From the NCBI GenBank assembly GCA_964610175.1, contig CAZSVE010000113.1, positions 1 through 7,634 of the forward strand: a stretch of DNA of 7,634 nt. Reading direction: 5' to 3'. Below the pieces are notes generated by a model, which was given only the letters and a program-made list of their open reading frames with translations, searched no databases and was not told where the DNA came from. This DNA comes from CAZSVE01 sp964610175 (GTDB taxonomy: Bacteria; Pseudomonadota; Gammaproteobacteria; HK1). Numbering within the stretch: position 1 is the stretch's first letter; each line of letters opens with the position of its first letter. Positions 1-5,841 of this stretch are shown piece after piece. The position numbers and the translations under genes are program-made.

Positions 1-370
1 CAATTTGCCTGTCCCAAAATCTACCCACGAGTTCTTTTGAGGAGGCAAAAATTTTATGCACACCGTATTCCACACGCATCCTCTCGGGATCATGTTGCGT
101 GGAATGCTTTGTTTTCATCCATGTCTCCTGGAATTCCATTTTTCTGGTGTGGATTTTTGGATTTTTCCGGTAAAGGCTTAGCGCGGCAAAAGCTGCAACC
201 AAAATCCGAGAAGGATACTGTCATTTTTCGCTGCGCGAGAAATCTTTTGCTGGAAGGACAAGATCTATCCCTTCGGTCGAGATGACGGCTGCCCGAACAT
301 TCTCGCGCCCATGTCAATTGTTGGGGAGGAGTTGCATAGCGCGCTGTGGCCGCAACCAAATTTAGTCGCC

Positions 371-498
371 GTCCCTGGACAACTGGGTCTCGGCATTCCC
401 TGCCGGGATGACGAGAGAGGTTGCTTCAGGCGATTGTGTAGAAATTCAGCACTTCCGTCATCCCGCCATGGATTGGCGGGACCCAGTGCCAGGGATGG
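371..498. repeat. Facing pair of REP-like palindromic elements
   Basis: Two related elements lie in opposite orientation. The plus copy (456-498) begins CGTCATCCC, has a perfect 7-bp hairpin CCCGCCA/TGGCGGG around a 5-nt loop (462-480), and continues ACCCAGTGCCAGGGATGG. The minus copy (371-413) reads CGTCATCCC, then a matching hairpin with one wobble pair (389-407), then ACCCAGTTGTCCAGGGAC. The CGTCATCCC ends face each other across a 42-nt spacer. This head-plus-hairpin-plus-CCAGTGCCAGGGA layout resembles the widespread REP/MITE-like intergenic elements of proteobacteria. Such inverted pairs (REPIN-like) are mobilised in trans by RAYT-type transposases in other genomes; no transposase is present here. 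Confidence 0.75.
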
Positions 499-635
499 TG
501 GAAAACTACCCATGAATTTTTGCGAGACCACAATCGGTAAAATCTCCTCGACCAACCACAAACATTCGCGCGGTGATGCGAATTGTCGAGGAGGAATCGC
601 ATACTTTTGTATTGTCCATCCAGCTAGTTGTGGCA

Positions 636-668
636 GTTGTCATTTCTCGTTACGCTTAAAATGACAAC
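636..668. repeat. Hairpin with perfect 10-bp arms
   Basis: GTTGTCATTT (636-645) is the exact inverted complement of AAATGACAAC (659-668), with a 13-nt loop. The arm wording (TTGTCATT ... AATGACAA) resembles a common bacterial intergenic repeat whose full form carries a GCTTCGCTC-like loop; here the loop CTCGTTACGCTTA looks like a decayed version. Neither side has the T-run expected for an intrinsic terminator, so a repeat remnant is the better reading. Confidence 0.5.
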
Positions 669-794
669 GGAGAATTTCTCGATCGTTTTGTTCAAGACTT
701 TGCGGGGAAAGAGCCAGGTACGCTTTCGTCGGATGAACCTTTTTGTCCGGATCGGGGTGCCCCTCGAGGGGGGAAGGGGCTCTTCGCCATTCCC

Positions 795-1499
795 TCATTC
801 GGCTGCCTGGTTGCGCAGATACAATTCCGCCAACGTCAGATCATCGGGGCTGGTAATCTTGATGTTGTCGCCATGCCCTTCCACCATGCGGGGGACAAGG
901 CCATTCGATTCCATGGCCTGGGCCTCGTCGGTAACCAGAATGCCACGTGCGATGCAATGCGCCAGCGCTCTGGACAATCGGCCCAGGCGAAAAACCTGGG
1001 GCGTCAGCGCGCGCCACAGCCCCTCGCGATCCACGGTCTTGATGATGTCGCCCGCCGCATCGGTGCATTTCATGGTGTCTCGCACCGGTAGACCCAGCAA
1101 TCCGCCGACGGGGTGATCGGATAATTCCGTCAGCAAACGTTTCATGTCGATGCCCCGCACGCAAGGCCGCACGGCATCGTGGACCAATACCCAATCATCT
1201 TCCCGGGCGCCGATTTCGGGATGTTTCAATAGCATATCCAGGGCATTGGATACCGAATGACAGCGTTCCGTCCCACCGGTGACGGAAAGCACCGGTACGC
1301 CGACATCGAGAGCCAGCGTTGACCACCAGGGGTCATGGGGGGCCAGTGCCACCACGATGGCGCGCACGTGATCCGCGAGCCCCATGAGTGTATGTTCCAG
1401 CACCGAACGCCCATGGAGCGAGAGGTATTGCTTCGGGATGGTGGTTCCCATGCGCCGCCCAATCCCCGCCGCGGGCACGACGGCCCAGTAGTCGATCAT
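795..1499 (-). CDS. ispD: 2-C-methyl-D-erythritol 4-phosphate cytidylyltransferase
   Basis: IspD transfers CMP from CTP to 2-C-methyl-D-erythritol 4-phosphate, giving CDP-ME. This is a cytosolic step of the non-mevalonate isoprenoid pathway. The 234-residue product has the usual family length. Visible signatures are the nucleotide-binding loop PAAGIGRRMG (9-18) followed by PKQY with Lys23, the GGTERCHSVSNAL segment (75-87), VHDAVRPCV (106-114), the DE pair at 191-192, and GDNIKITSPDDLTLAE near the C terminus with Lys214. I start at the ATG at 1499 because the protein then begins directly before the first beta strand. A GGGAG lies about ten bases upstream; the in-frame ATG at 1517 would add only MGDLPK. 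ispF, which often follows or is fused to ispD, is absent downstream. The gene stands alone and is divergent from the small gene at 1614. Confidence 0.95.
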   Translation of the reverse strand: MIDYWAVVPAAGIGRRMGTTIPKQYLSLHGRSVLEHTLMGLADHVRAIVVALAPHDPWWSTLALDVGVPVLSVTGGTERCHSVSNALDMLLKHPEIGAREDDWVLVHDAVRPCVRGIDMKRLLTELSDHPVGGLLGLPVRDTMKCTDAAGDIIKTVDREGLWRALTPQVFRLGRLSRALAHCIARGILVTDEAQAMESNGLVPRMVEGHGDNIKITSPDDLTLAELYLRNQAAE

Positions 1500-1613
1500 T
1501 TTCGGCAAGTCTCCCATAAATTGGATACAGGTAACATTGCACCCCGGCGTTGAATTCACGAGACAACCTCGAGGTAAATGCAAGGTTTCGATTGTACTTG
1601 CAGACAGGGCGAG

Positions 1614-1991
1614 ATGAACAATTCCATGAACGATTCCATCCCCAGACAGCGTGAAAAGCTTTCACAAGCCGCATCCATCCCGATCAGGGAGACGAAACCG
1701 TCGCGCACGGTGTCACGTCACATGGGTTGTCATCGCAGGGATTTTTTCCGTAATTTGCCCACGGCAATGGAAGGGCGCAGCTATCGGATCCTGGACGAAT
1801 CCCTGGTGATGATTCGGGAATACGGCAGGCAATTGGAAATTCGATTACAGGAAGGCTTTCAACGTAGCTTGAGCTCGAGTCTGCAACTGCCGGTGACGCC
1901 TATCGAGTTCCGCTTTTTTGGATACTGCGACGCAGAAGCGGAGGCGTTTTTGCACGCCTTCGACAGGCATTACCAGCGTGGTGGGGGGTAG
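1614..1991 (+). CDS. Hypothetical protein, 125 residues
   Basis: I do not recognise this protein. It lies in a single long open frame with no plausible competing frame, and is divergent from ispD across a 114-bp gap. The first 45 residues are polar and rich in Ser, Arg and Lys, and look disordered. The middle (about 58-86) looks like a charged amphipathic helix (DESLVMIREYGRQLEIRLQE), and the end contains a compact aromatic stretch (IEFRFFGYCDAEAEAFLHAF). No signal peptide or membrane segment is visible. The start is uncertain: ATG 1614 follows an AGGGCGAG that could act as a weak ribosome-binding site, ATG 1626 is close behind, and the frame is open upstream to 1578. It could be a lineage-specific small protein or a fortuitous frame; the coherent helix and balanced composition favour a gene. 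Confidence 0.45.
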   Translation: MNNSMNDSIPRQREKLSQAASIPIRETKPSRTVSRHMGCHRRDFFRNLPTAMEGRSYRILDESLVMIREYGRQLEIRLQEGFQRSLSSSLQLPVTPIEFRFFGYCDAEAEAFLHAFDRHYQRGGG

Positions 1992-2331
1992 TGGACCCGT
2001 TGGGGAATGGTCGTACATGGACCCGGATCTCGGATTCTGGACCTGGACCTGGACCTGGACCTCGGATACCGTTTCCCGAAACGAGGGGGAACACAATCGG
2101 TCTCGTGGGTAAAAACCCGCCGATGCCGGGAGTGCTGTCCCCGGCGGCTCCCGCATGGCCAACATTCGGATCGAAGATGCCGTCCGGGAGGCGGCACTCT
2201 CGGCGGGGTATCGGGCAAACTGCAGGTTGGTAAAAAGCGAGTACAAAGGACAGGTTATGGTCCAATGTCCTTGGTCGCCCCCGATAATGAAAGGGGAGCG
2301 GGAAATAAGCAAATACAGGAATACTCCAGGG
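1992..2331. other. Gene-free spacer with hairpins
   Basis: No credible gene is seen on either strand; frames here are shadows running into the DUF502 gene or low-complexity products of the CTGGAC tract. Two small hairpins are visible: GTGGGT/ACCCGC (2105-2120, one wobble pair, AAAA loop), and GCCGGG/CCCGGC a few bases further on (about 2125-2145). aspS, which commonly follows the DUF502 gene in gammaproteobacteria, would be expected at or just left of this spacer and is not there. Confidence 0.55.
2037..2060. repeat. (CTGGAC)4 hexanucleotide tandem repeat
   Basis: Four perfect copies of CTGGAC run from 2037 to 2060. The word CTCGGAT occurs just before (2029-2035) and directly after (2061-2067) the tract. 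The tract lies 45 bp past the stop codon of the small gene at 1614-1991 and is not inside any gene I support, so copy-number change would not shift a known reading frame. Confidence 0.85.
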
Positions 2332-2982
2332 CTAGGTTTTCGAAGAATCCGTATCCTTCTGTTCCTCTTTGGGTTGTTTGGTCCATTTGGGGACCGCAAC
2401 CCCCATGGAGATAATGAGTTTCAATCCATCATCGACGTTCATGTCGAGTTCGCGGACATCTTCGGTGGGCACCAACAACACGAATCCAGAGGTCGGATTC
2501 GGCGTGGTGGGGACGAAGACTGCCACGATATCCTCATGACCGGTCCTGGCCTGGACCTCGCCGAGCCCGGTCCCTGTCAAAAACGCAAGACACCATGTCC
2601 CCCGGCGCGGATATTCGATCAATACTACCTTTCGAAACGATTTTCCTTCCGTGGTGAAGACAGTTTCCACTACCTGCTTCACCCCGAGGTAGATGCTTCG
2701 TACCAGGGGAATGCGCGATAGAAAGGATTCCCAGAATGCAATCAAGCGTCGCCCCAGCAAGTTGGCCACCACGACACCGGTGATGCCGACGACCGCCAGC
2801 GAAAGCAAGAGTCCGAGCCCCGGAATGTGGAAACCCAAAATCTCATCCGGTCGCCACGCCGAGGGCAGCAACAGGAGCGTGCGATCCATGACGTCCACCA
2901 ATAATTTGAGGACGAGCACAGTTACGCCGAGCGGCAACCAAACGAGTAAGCCGGCAATCACATATTTGCGTAACCTGGACAT
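2332..2982 (-). CDS. DUF502 family inner-membrane protein
   Basis: This 216-residue protein matches the DUF502 family of small bacterial membrane proteins, whose function is unknown. Two hydrophobic helices are clear: about residues 7-28 (after the basic start MSRLRK) and about 54-76. They are followed by the segment SRIPLVRSIY (89-98) and a soluble C-terminal domain with the family hallmark FVPTTPNPTSGF (156-167) and LVPTEDV (170-176). The last 16 residues are a charged tail. The ATG at 2982 is chosen because a strong GGGAGAG lies four bases upstream and the family N terminus begins with this short basic stretch; the frame is open to 3066 but the extra residues do not resemble the family. 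It lies 292 bp downstream of the zinc ribbon gene on the same strand, an arrangement common in gammaproteobacteria, where aspS usually comes next; aspS is missing here. Confidence 0.92.
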   Translation of the reverse strand: MSRLRKYVIAGLLVWLPLGVTVLVLKLLVDVMDRTLLLLPSAWRPDEILGFHIPGLGLLLSLAVVGITGVVVANLLGRRLIAFWESFLSRIPLVRSIYLGVKQVVETVFTTEGKSFRKVVLIEYPRRGTWCLAFLTGTGLGEVQARTGHEDIVAVFVPTTPNPTSGFVLLVPTEDVRELDMNVDDGLKLIISMGVAVPKWTKQPKEEQKDTDSSKT

Positions 2983-3039
2983 CAATCTCTCCCGCTCGTT
3001 ATCGAATACCATAAAATGAAGGGTTTGCTGCCCACAGGG

Positions 3040-3186
3040 TGCGTGAAAAACGCAATTTTCCACCATCGCCCAATCCCGTATTTATTCGGTTTTGCAGGTT
3101 CATGGATTGGCCATTTTTGGCCATGCGGGAGATCTTCCGCGCTGGTAAAGATTCCACGGAATATATCTCCCTTCGGTGGAGACGAC
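3040..3186. other. Hairpin-rich spacer between fmdB-like and DUF502 genes
   Basis: The 292-bp gap (2983-3274) holds no gene. It contains a perfect 5-bp hairpin TGCGT/ACGCA at 3040-3054, followed by ATTTT in the plus direction. A second hairpin, TGGCCA-TTTT-TGGCCA, lies at 3108-3123, next to a near-palindrome GCGGGAGATCTTCCGC at 3125-3140. At 3169-3186 the words CCCTTCGGTGGAGACGAC match 16 of 18 bases of 269-286. The density of small inverted repeats suggests decayed intergenic elements rather than an operon leader. No clear terminator facing the fmdB-like gene was found. Confidence 0.4.
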
Positions 3187-3274
3187 ATGAGTGCCGCAAA
3201 TCTTTTCAGGTTGGGAAAGGATTCTCCATAAGATTCTCCCAGAGCGGCAACCCTGTTGGGCGAGCGTGGTATAT

Positions 3275-3586
3275 TCAAGCTACATCTGCCTTTTTGGTAT
3301 CCTTGGCTTCATTTCCGGATGTCTTTTTACTCTCGCCCTGCTTTTCCTGATTGCCTTCCTTCGAAGTCACCGAATTTTCCTTTGTTTCCGATTTGGGCTT
3401 ATCCTTGTTCTTGAAATCCGTTTCGTACCATCCCGTTCCTTTCAAGCGAAATGACGCCGCGGAAACCAGTTTTTGCAGCGAAGGGCTATTACAGGCCGGA
3501 CAATCCCGCAGCGGTGCATCACTGATTTTCTGGAGGGCCTCCATGCGGTGGGCGCATCGTGAGCATTCGTATTCGTAAATTGGCAT
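3275..3586 (-). CDS. FmdB-type zinc ribbon protein
   Basis: This 103-residue protein begins MPIYEYECSRC, the hallmark of the FmdB/CxxC zinc ribbon family. Two CxxC pairs, Cys8/Cys11 and Cys29/Cys32, are positioned to bind one zinc ion. The family is named after a putative regulator of the formamidase locus; its molecular role in most bacteria is unknown. Residues 1-50 form the conserved domain. From about residue 58 the protein is a Lys/Glu/Ser/Thr-rich low-complexity tail, probably disordered; such tails vary in the family. The ATG at 3586 is certain from the conserved MPIYEYEC start although the frame is open to 3697. The ribosome-binding site is weak. A sigma70-like promoter lies 34 bp upstream. 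The 89-bp repeat that opens the accessory module lies beyond that promoter. Confidence 0.92.
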   Translation of the reverse strand: MPIYEYECSRCAHRMEALQKISDAPLRDCPACNSPSLQKLVSAASFRLKGTGWYETDFKNKDKPKSETKENSVTSKEGNQEKQGESKKTSGNEAKDTKKADVA

Positions 3587-3619
3587 AGCTATCGTACCGT
3601 AGAAATGGACACTGATTCC

Positions 3620-3648
3620 AAAATAGGGATCGATGGCGAGGTTTTCAA
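3620..3648 (-). promoter_or_regulatory. Predicted sigma70 promoter of the fmdB-like gene
   Basis: Reading the minus strand, TTGAAA (3648-3643, five of six matches to the -35 consensus) is followed after exactly 17 bp by TATTTT (3625-3620, four of six to the -10). Transcription would start near 3613, giving a leader of about 27 nt before the ATG at 3586. This is the best promoter match I see in the window, judged by eye. Confidence 0.45.
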
Positions 3649-3687
3649 GGGCACCAATCCAGGGCGCCAATCCAGGGCACCAATCCG
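3649..3687. repeat. 3 x 13-bp tandem repeat abutting a -35 box
   Basis: Three tandem 13-bp units occupy 3649-3687: GGGCACCAATCCA, GGGCGCCAATCCA and GGGCACCAATCCG, differing by one internal base and one terminal base. The array starts at the base next to the predicted -35 hexamer of the fmdB-like gene. On the minus strand the unit reads TGGATTGGTGCCC, sharing TGGATTGG with the REP-like hairpin at 469-476. Confidence 0.85.
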
Positions 3688-3845
3688 GTAAGGCCAAAAC
3701 ACGATGTTCCCCTACGGATCAATGAAACCTCGCCCCAAAGCGACGAAGCGTGACTTGGTCCGTAATAGAGTAAAACCGGCGTTTCGTAAAATGGCGACCC
3801 ATTTGCGAAGATGAGCGAGAAATAAACAAAGTACCCGAGACGATA

Positions 3846-3934
3846 TGGAACATGTTAGCGCTTCGCGCCAAGGCTGAAACGGGGTGGGTCTTGGCGTACC
3901 CAGCGGTTCTCTCGGGATTTTTGTTTTTCCGATA
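3846..3934 (+). repeat. 89-bp direct repeat, left copy
   Basis: This 89-bp unit runs from TGGAACATG to TTTTTCCGATA and recurs at 7452-7540 in the same orientation with only three substitutions and no gaps; similarity stops abruptly at both ends. It contains a perfect 7-bp inverted repeat CGCCAAG/CTTGGCG (3866-3872 and 3890-3896, 17-nt loop). It is not part of a gene I support. It could be a recombination site bounding the accessory module or one member of a dispersed repeat family. Confidence 0.9.
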
Positions 3935-3970
3935 CTTTGAAATGCGACTTGGAGTTCGGGGAACGAGCAG

Positions 3971-3994
3971 ATCCAATCTTGGATTGCCATCCAA
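3971..3994. promoter_or_regulatory. Alternating ATCCAA/TTGGAT operator-like site
   Basis: Three alternating half-sites occur in 24 bp: ATCCAA (3971-3976), TTGGAT (3979-3984) and ATCCAA (3989-3994). They form two overlapping inverted repeats with 2-bp and 4-bp spacers, 32 bp before the lipoprotein start codon, where a repressor or activator could bind. A TTGCCA ... TATATC pair with 18-bp spacing overlaps this area, but its start point would fall in the ribosome-binding site, so I do not call a promoter. Confidence 0.25.
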
Positions 3995-4026
3995 TCATTA
4001 CCACAGATATATCTCCGGGAGAGGTC

Positions 4027-4878
4027 ATGAAATACAAACTATTCTCCATAACGATGATTGGCGTCCTGTCTCTGGGAGGCTGTAGCCTTGTCGATCTGCA
4101 CCCGGAATCGACCTCTTTCGGGATGGGGGATGACCGCGTTACCGTAGCCGGTGCCAATCAGTTATTCTCTCCCGAGAGCTTCGAAAAGCTCGATCTTCTG
4201 TATGCCCTGGACCCCGGGGGTAAAAGGCCACTCCCCAATCCCACCGAGGACCTTTCCGACGAGCAAGCAAGAAGAGAGCTCCAAGAGGCCTATGAAATCT
4301 TCGATACATACCCCAATCCGGAATATCGACGAAACCGGATCCAGGATCGGATCATGGCCGCTTCCGAGCAACGCTGTAATGTCTTCAAGACCTACATCAA
4401 GCGCTTGGATAGCACCAACGAAATCTTTACCGACTCCATGGCTACGCTTCTGGGTGGCCTGGGTGCCATCTTCACTTCCGCCAACACCGCCCGCGCCCTC
4501 TCTGGATCGGCTGCCATCTTCTCGGGCATCGGTGCTGAATTCGAGCAAGGCTTCTTTGCCAATGTGGCCACCCACGTGCTGGTCCCAGGCATCGAACTCA
4601 AGCGCAAGGAGATTCGCAAAGAGATCGACGAGAAGCGGAAGACCAGAGACGACAGGATCACGAACATCGCAAATTACACCGTCGAGAGAGCCATCGGCGA
4701 TGCCATCCGTTTCCACGGGGCCTGTTCCATCGATGTGGGAATCGCAGCGGCCGGTGAGGCGGTCAAGGAGGCCAACAACCCTGGAAAAGCCACCATCGAA
4801 AGGGCCACCGAAATCATGCAGCAGATCGATATCCTTAAAAAGGAAGCGAAAAAAGACCAGGGATCCGGAAGAACATAA
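4027..4878 (+). CDS. Predicted lipoprotein with Gly/Ala-rich hydrophobic segment
   Basis: The 283-residue product starts with a short signal sequence: basic MKYK, a hydrophobic core (ITMIGVLSLG) and a lipobox-like LGGC with Cys19 as the likely lipidated residue. Lipid attachment and transport out of the cytoplasm are therefore expected. The mature part has a helical charged region (about 74-130), then a Gly/Ala-rich, weakly hydrophobic stretch (about 139-170, containing LLGGLGAIF and GSAAIFSGIGA) that could insert in or pack against membrane. A strongly charged helix (about 190-210, KRKEIRKEIDEKRK) and a C-terminal helix follow. Cys117 and Cys233 could form a disulfide. The overall pattern resembles uncharacterised proteobacterial lipoproteins with a small-residue hydrophobic hairpin; I cannot give a function. 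ATG 4027 is chosen for the signal peptide and the GGGAGAGG two bases upstream. The gene converges on the SLOG gene with a 73-bp gap. Confidence 0.8.
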   Translation: MKYKLFSITMIGVLSLGGCSLVDLHPESTSFGMGDDRVTVAGANQLFSPESFEKLDLLYALDPGGKRPLPNPTEDLSDEQARRELQEAYEIFDTYPNPEYRRNRIQDRIMAASEQRCNVFKTYIKRLDSTNEIFTDSMATLLGGLGAIFTSANTARALSGSAAIFSGIGAEFEQGFFANVATHVLVPGIELKRKEIRKEIDEKRKTRDDRITNIANYTVERAIGDAIRFHGACSIDVGIAAAGEAVKEANNPGKATIERATEIMQQIDILKKEAKKDQGSGRT

Positions 4879-4951
4879 TGTCCCTTCGGGGCAATCGGTA
4901 CCATCACCGAGAACCGAGATAGAATTCAATCCATCATGGAAACCATCAGCG

Positions 4952-5827
4952 CTATCGCCTTCCCACAAACCGCCTCCCCAACCCCAAACTAATCAGTGTC
5001 GCAATCTCACTCGGTCTGTGCGTGGCCGCGAGTTGCCGGTTTTCTCCATCATCGAGGCCGTTATCGGGTAATTTCCCGCCCTTCTCCTCTCGAATCCGGG
5101 CGAGCCTCTCCAGGCCATCGGTGAGGCGCGGGTCCGGGACGGTTTCATCGGAAAGTCTCGGGAACCAGGCGCACTCATCGACACCGAGCGCCCGAACCAT
5201 GTCCAGGGTAACGCCGCCGTAGCCTCCCGCAAGATAGATGGGTCGATTTTGTTCCAATGCGAAAACCGCCTCCTCCACGAGACCCGGCCAATCGCCACTA
5301 AAGCCCGTTCGTCTCCCACCGATGAAGATTCGTCCATCGGTATTTTGCGCCATGTAGCGGCGAAGTGAAGTGAGGCCCTGCTTGCGTAGATTGGGATCGG
5401 TTTCCGGGGCGGGGTCTTGGGTTCTGTCTTTGGTCATCTCCACAATGTTTCCTTCTACATCCAGGCAGGTAATGTCGCCGCGCAGCCTCAGTACTCTTTC
5501 CTGTTCCCGCAGGTAATCGAGTGGGTATCTTCTGTGTTCCGACAAGGCCAGGCAGACATGCAAAGGGCGATCCTCGCGGTTGTAGCGGTCCAGTTCCCCC
5601 ATCAGGAAGGTGGTATAGCCTTCCGGGTCCAGGTGTCCGCCATAGGTAAGCTGGCCACTGGATGCCAGGACGCAGCGCGCGATCTCGCCGATGGCGAGGC
5701 GAAAATGGGGTTCAACCAATCCCAAGCGGGCAAGGTCGATGCTTTCGGATACCGAAATACCCAGCCGGACACCAGTCAGGGCATCGGGGGGGAGGAGATC
5801 TCTTGTCAGTGGCTTTTTCGTTGTCAT
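4952..5827 (-). CDS. Stand-alone SLOG-domain protein, TIR partner
   Basis: This 291-residue soluble protein has a Rossmann-like SLOG fold, a family that binds or processes nucleotide-derived ligands. Markers seen are an N-terminal strand and loop RLGISVSES (21-29), SSGQLTYGGHLDPEGYT (56-72), strand HVCLALSEH (90-98), IFIGGRRTGFSGDWPG (167-182), and the glycine-rich loop YLAGGYGGVT (198-207). A helical C terminus with LAATHRPSEIATLISLGL (266-283) follows. SLOG domains fused to SIR2 in Thoeris ThsA bind the cyclic ADP-ribose isomer made by the partner TIR protein. This protein has a SLOG core but no SIR2 or transmembrane part. It may belong to the SIR2/TIR-associated SLOG group (STALD), which I cannot confirm by eye. 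It is the second gene of an operon, 5 nt after the TIR gene, so a sensor or enzyme acting on the TIR product is likely. No signal peptide is visible. Confidence 0.82.
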   Translation of the reverse strand: MTTKKPLTRDLLPPDALTGVRLGISVSESIDLARLGLVEPHFRLAIGEIARCVLASSGQLTYGGHLDPEGYTTFLMGELDRYNREDRPLHVCLALSEHRRYPLDYLREQERVLRLRGDITCLDVEGNIVEMTKDRTQDPAPETDPNLRKQGLTSLRRYMAQNTDGRIFIGGRRTGFSGDWPGLVEEAVFALEQNRPIYLAGGYGGVTLDMVRALGVDECAWFPRLSDETVPDPRLTDGLERLARIREEKGGKLPDNGLDDGENRQLAATHRPSEIATLISLGLGRRFVGRR

Positions 5828-5841
5828 TCTATTTATCCTCC
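5828..5841 (-). promoter_or_regulatory. Ribosome-binding site embedded in the TIR gene end
   Basis: GGAGG (5841-5837 on the minus strand) overlaps the last two sense codons of the TIR gene (GGA GGA TAA), nine bases before the SLOG ATG. The stop of one gene and the start of the next are only 5 nt apart, so the two proteins are probably made by coupled translation in near-equal amounts. Confidence 0.7.

Larger units (their letters stand above)
1..794. other. Gene-poor region with decayed repeats
   Basis: No open frame here looks like a protein I recognise; the frames on both strands are short, overlap each other and have irregular composition. The stretch does hold repeats, listed separately: a facing pair of REP-like palindromes and a hairpin at 636-668. 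It also holds an imperfect inverted repeat (ATTCCACACGCA at 67-78 against TGCGTGGAAT at 96-105) and a GC-rich 12-bp palindrome CCCCTCGAGGGG at 760-771, about 24 bp past the ispD stop codon. That palindrome could form a hairpin downstream of ispD but has no T-run on either side, so I do not call it a terminator. A 41-codon frame at 56-181 has a GGAGG ten bases upstream but no other support. Confidence 0.6.

Noticed and set aside
56..181. 41-codon frame with GGAGG ten bases upstream
   Set aside because: Only a ribosome-binding site supports it; the product (rich in Phe, His and Pro) resembles no family and spans an inverted repeat.
760..771. GC-rich palindrome downstream of ispD as a terminator
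   Set aside because: No T-run follows on the ispD strand; the nearest homopolymer on that strand is A-rich.
2155..2721. 188-codon plus-strand frame
   Set aside because: More than half of it is antisense to the well supported DUF502 gene, and the remaining part has no recognisable domain.
3649..3687. CRISPR array
   Set aside because: The 13-bp units are directly adjacent with no spacers, and no cas gene is present.
3712..3994. Minus-strand small frames reading through the 89-bp repeat (left), with a similar peptide at 7340-7570
   Set aside because: The peptides resemble each other only because the 89-bp repeat is duplicated; outside the repeat they diverge completely, so this is repeat translation rather than a protein family.
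4895..4910. TCGGT/ACCGA hairpin in the gap between the convergent genes
   Set aside because: Only 5 bp, with no T-run on either strand; not convincing as a terminator for the lipoprotein or SLOG gene.
4162..4968. 268-codon minus-strand frame opposite the lipoprotein gene
   Set aside because: It is the antisense shadow of the lipoprotein gene, whose signal peptide, lipobox and ribosome-binding site fix the real frame; the Gly/Asp-rich product is typical of a shadow.
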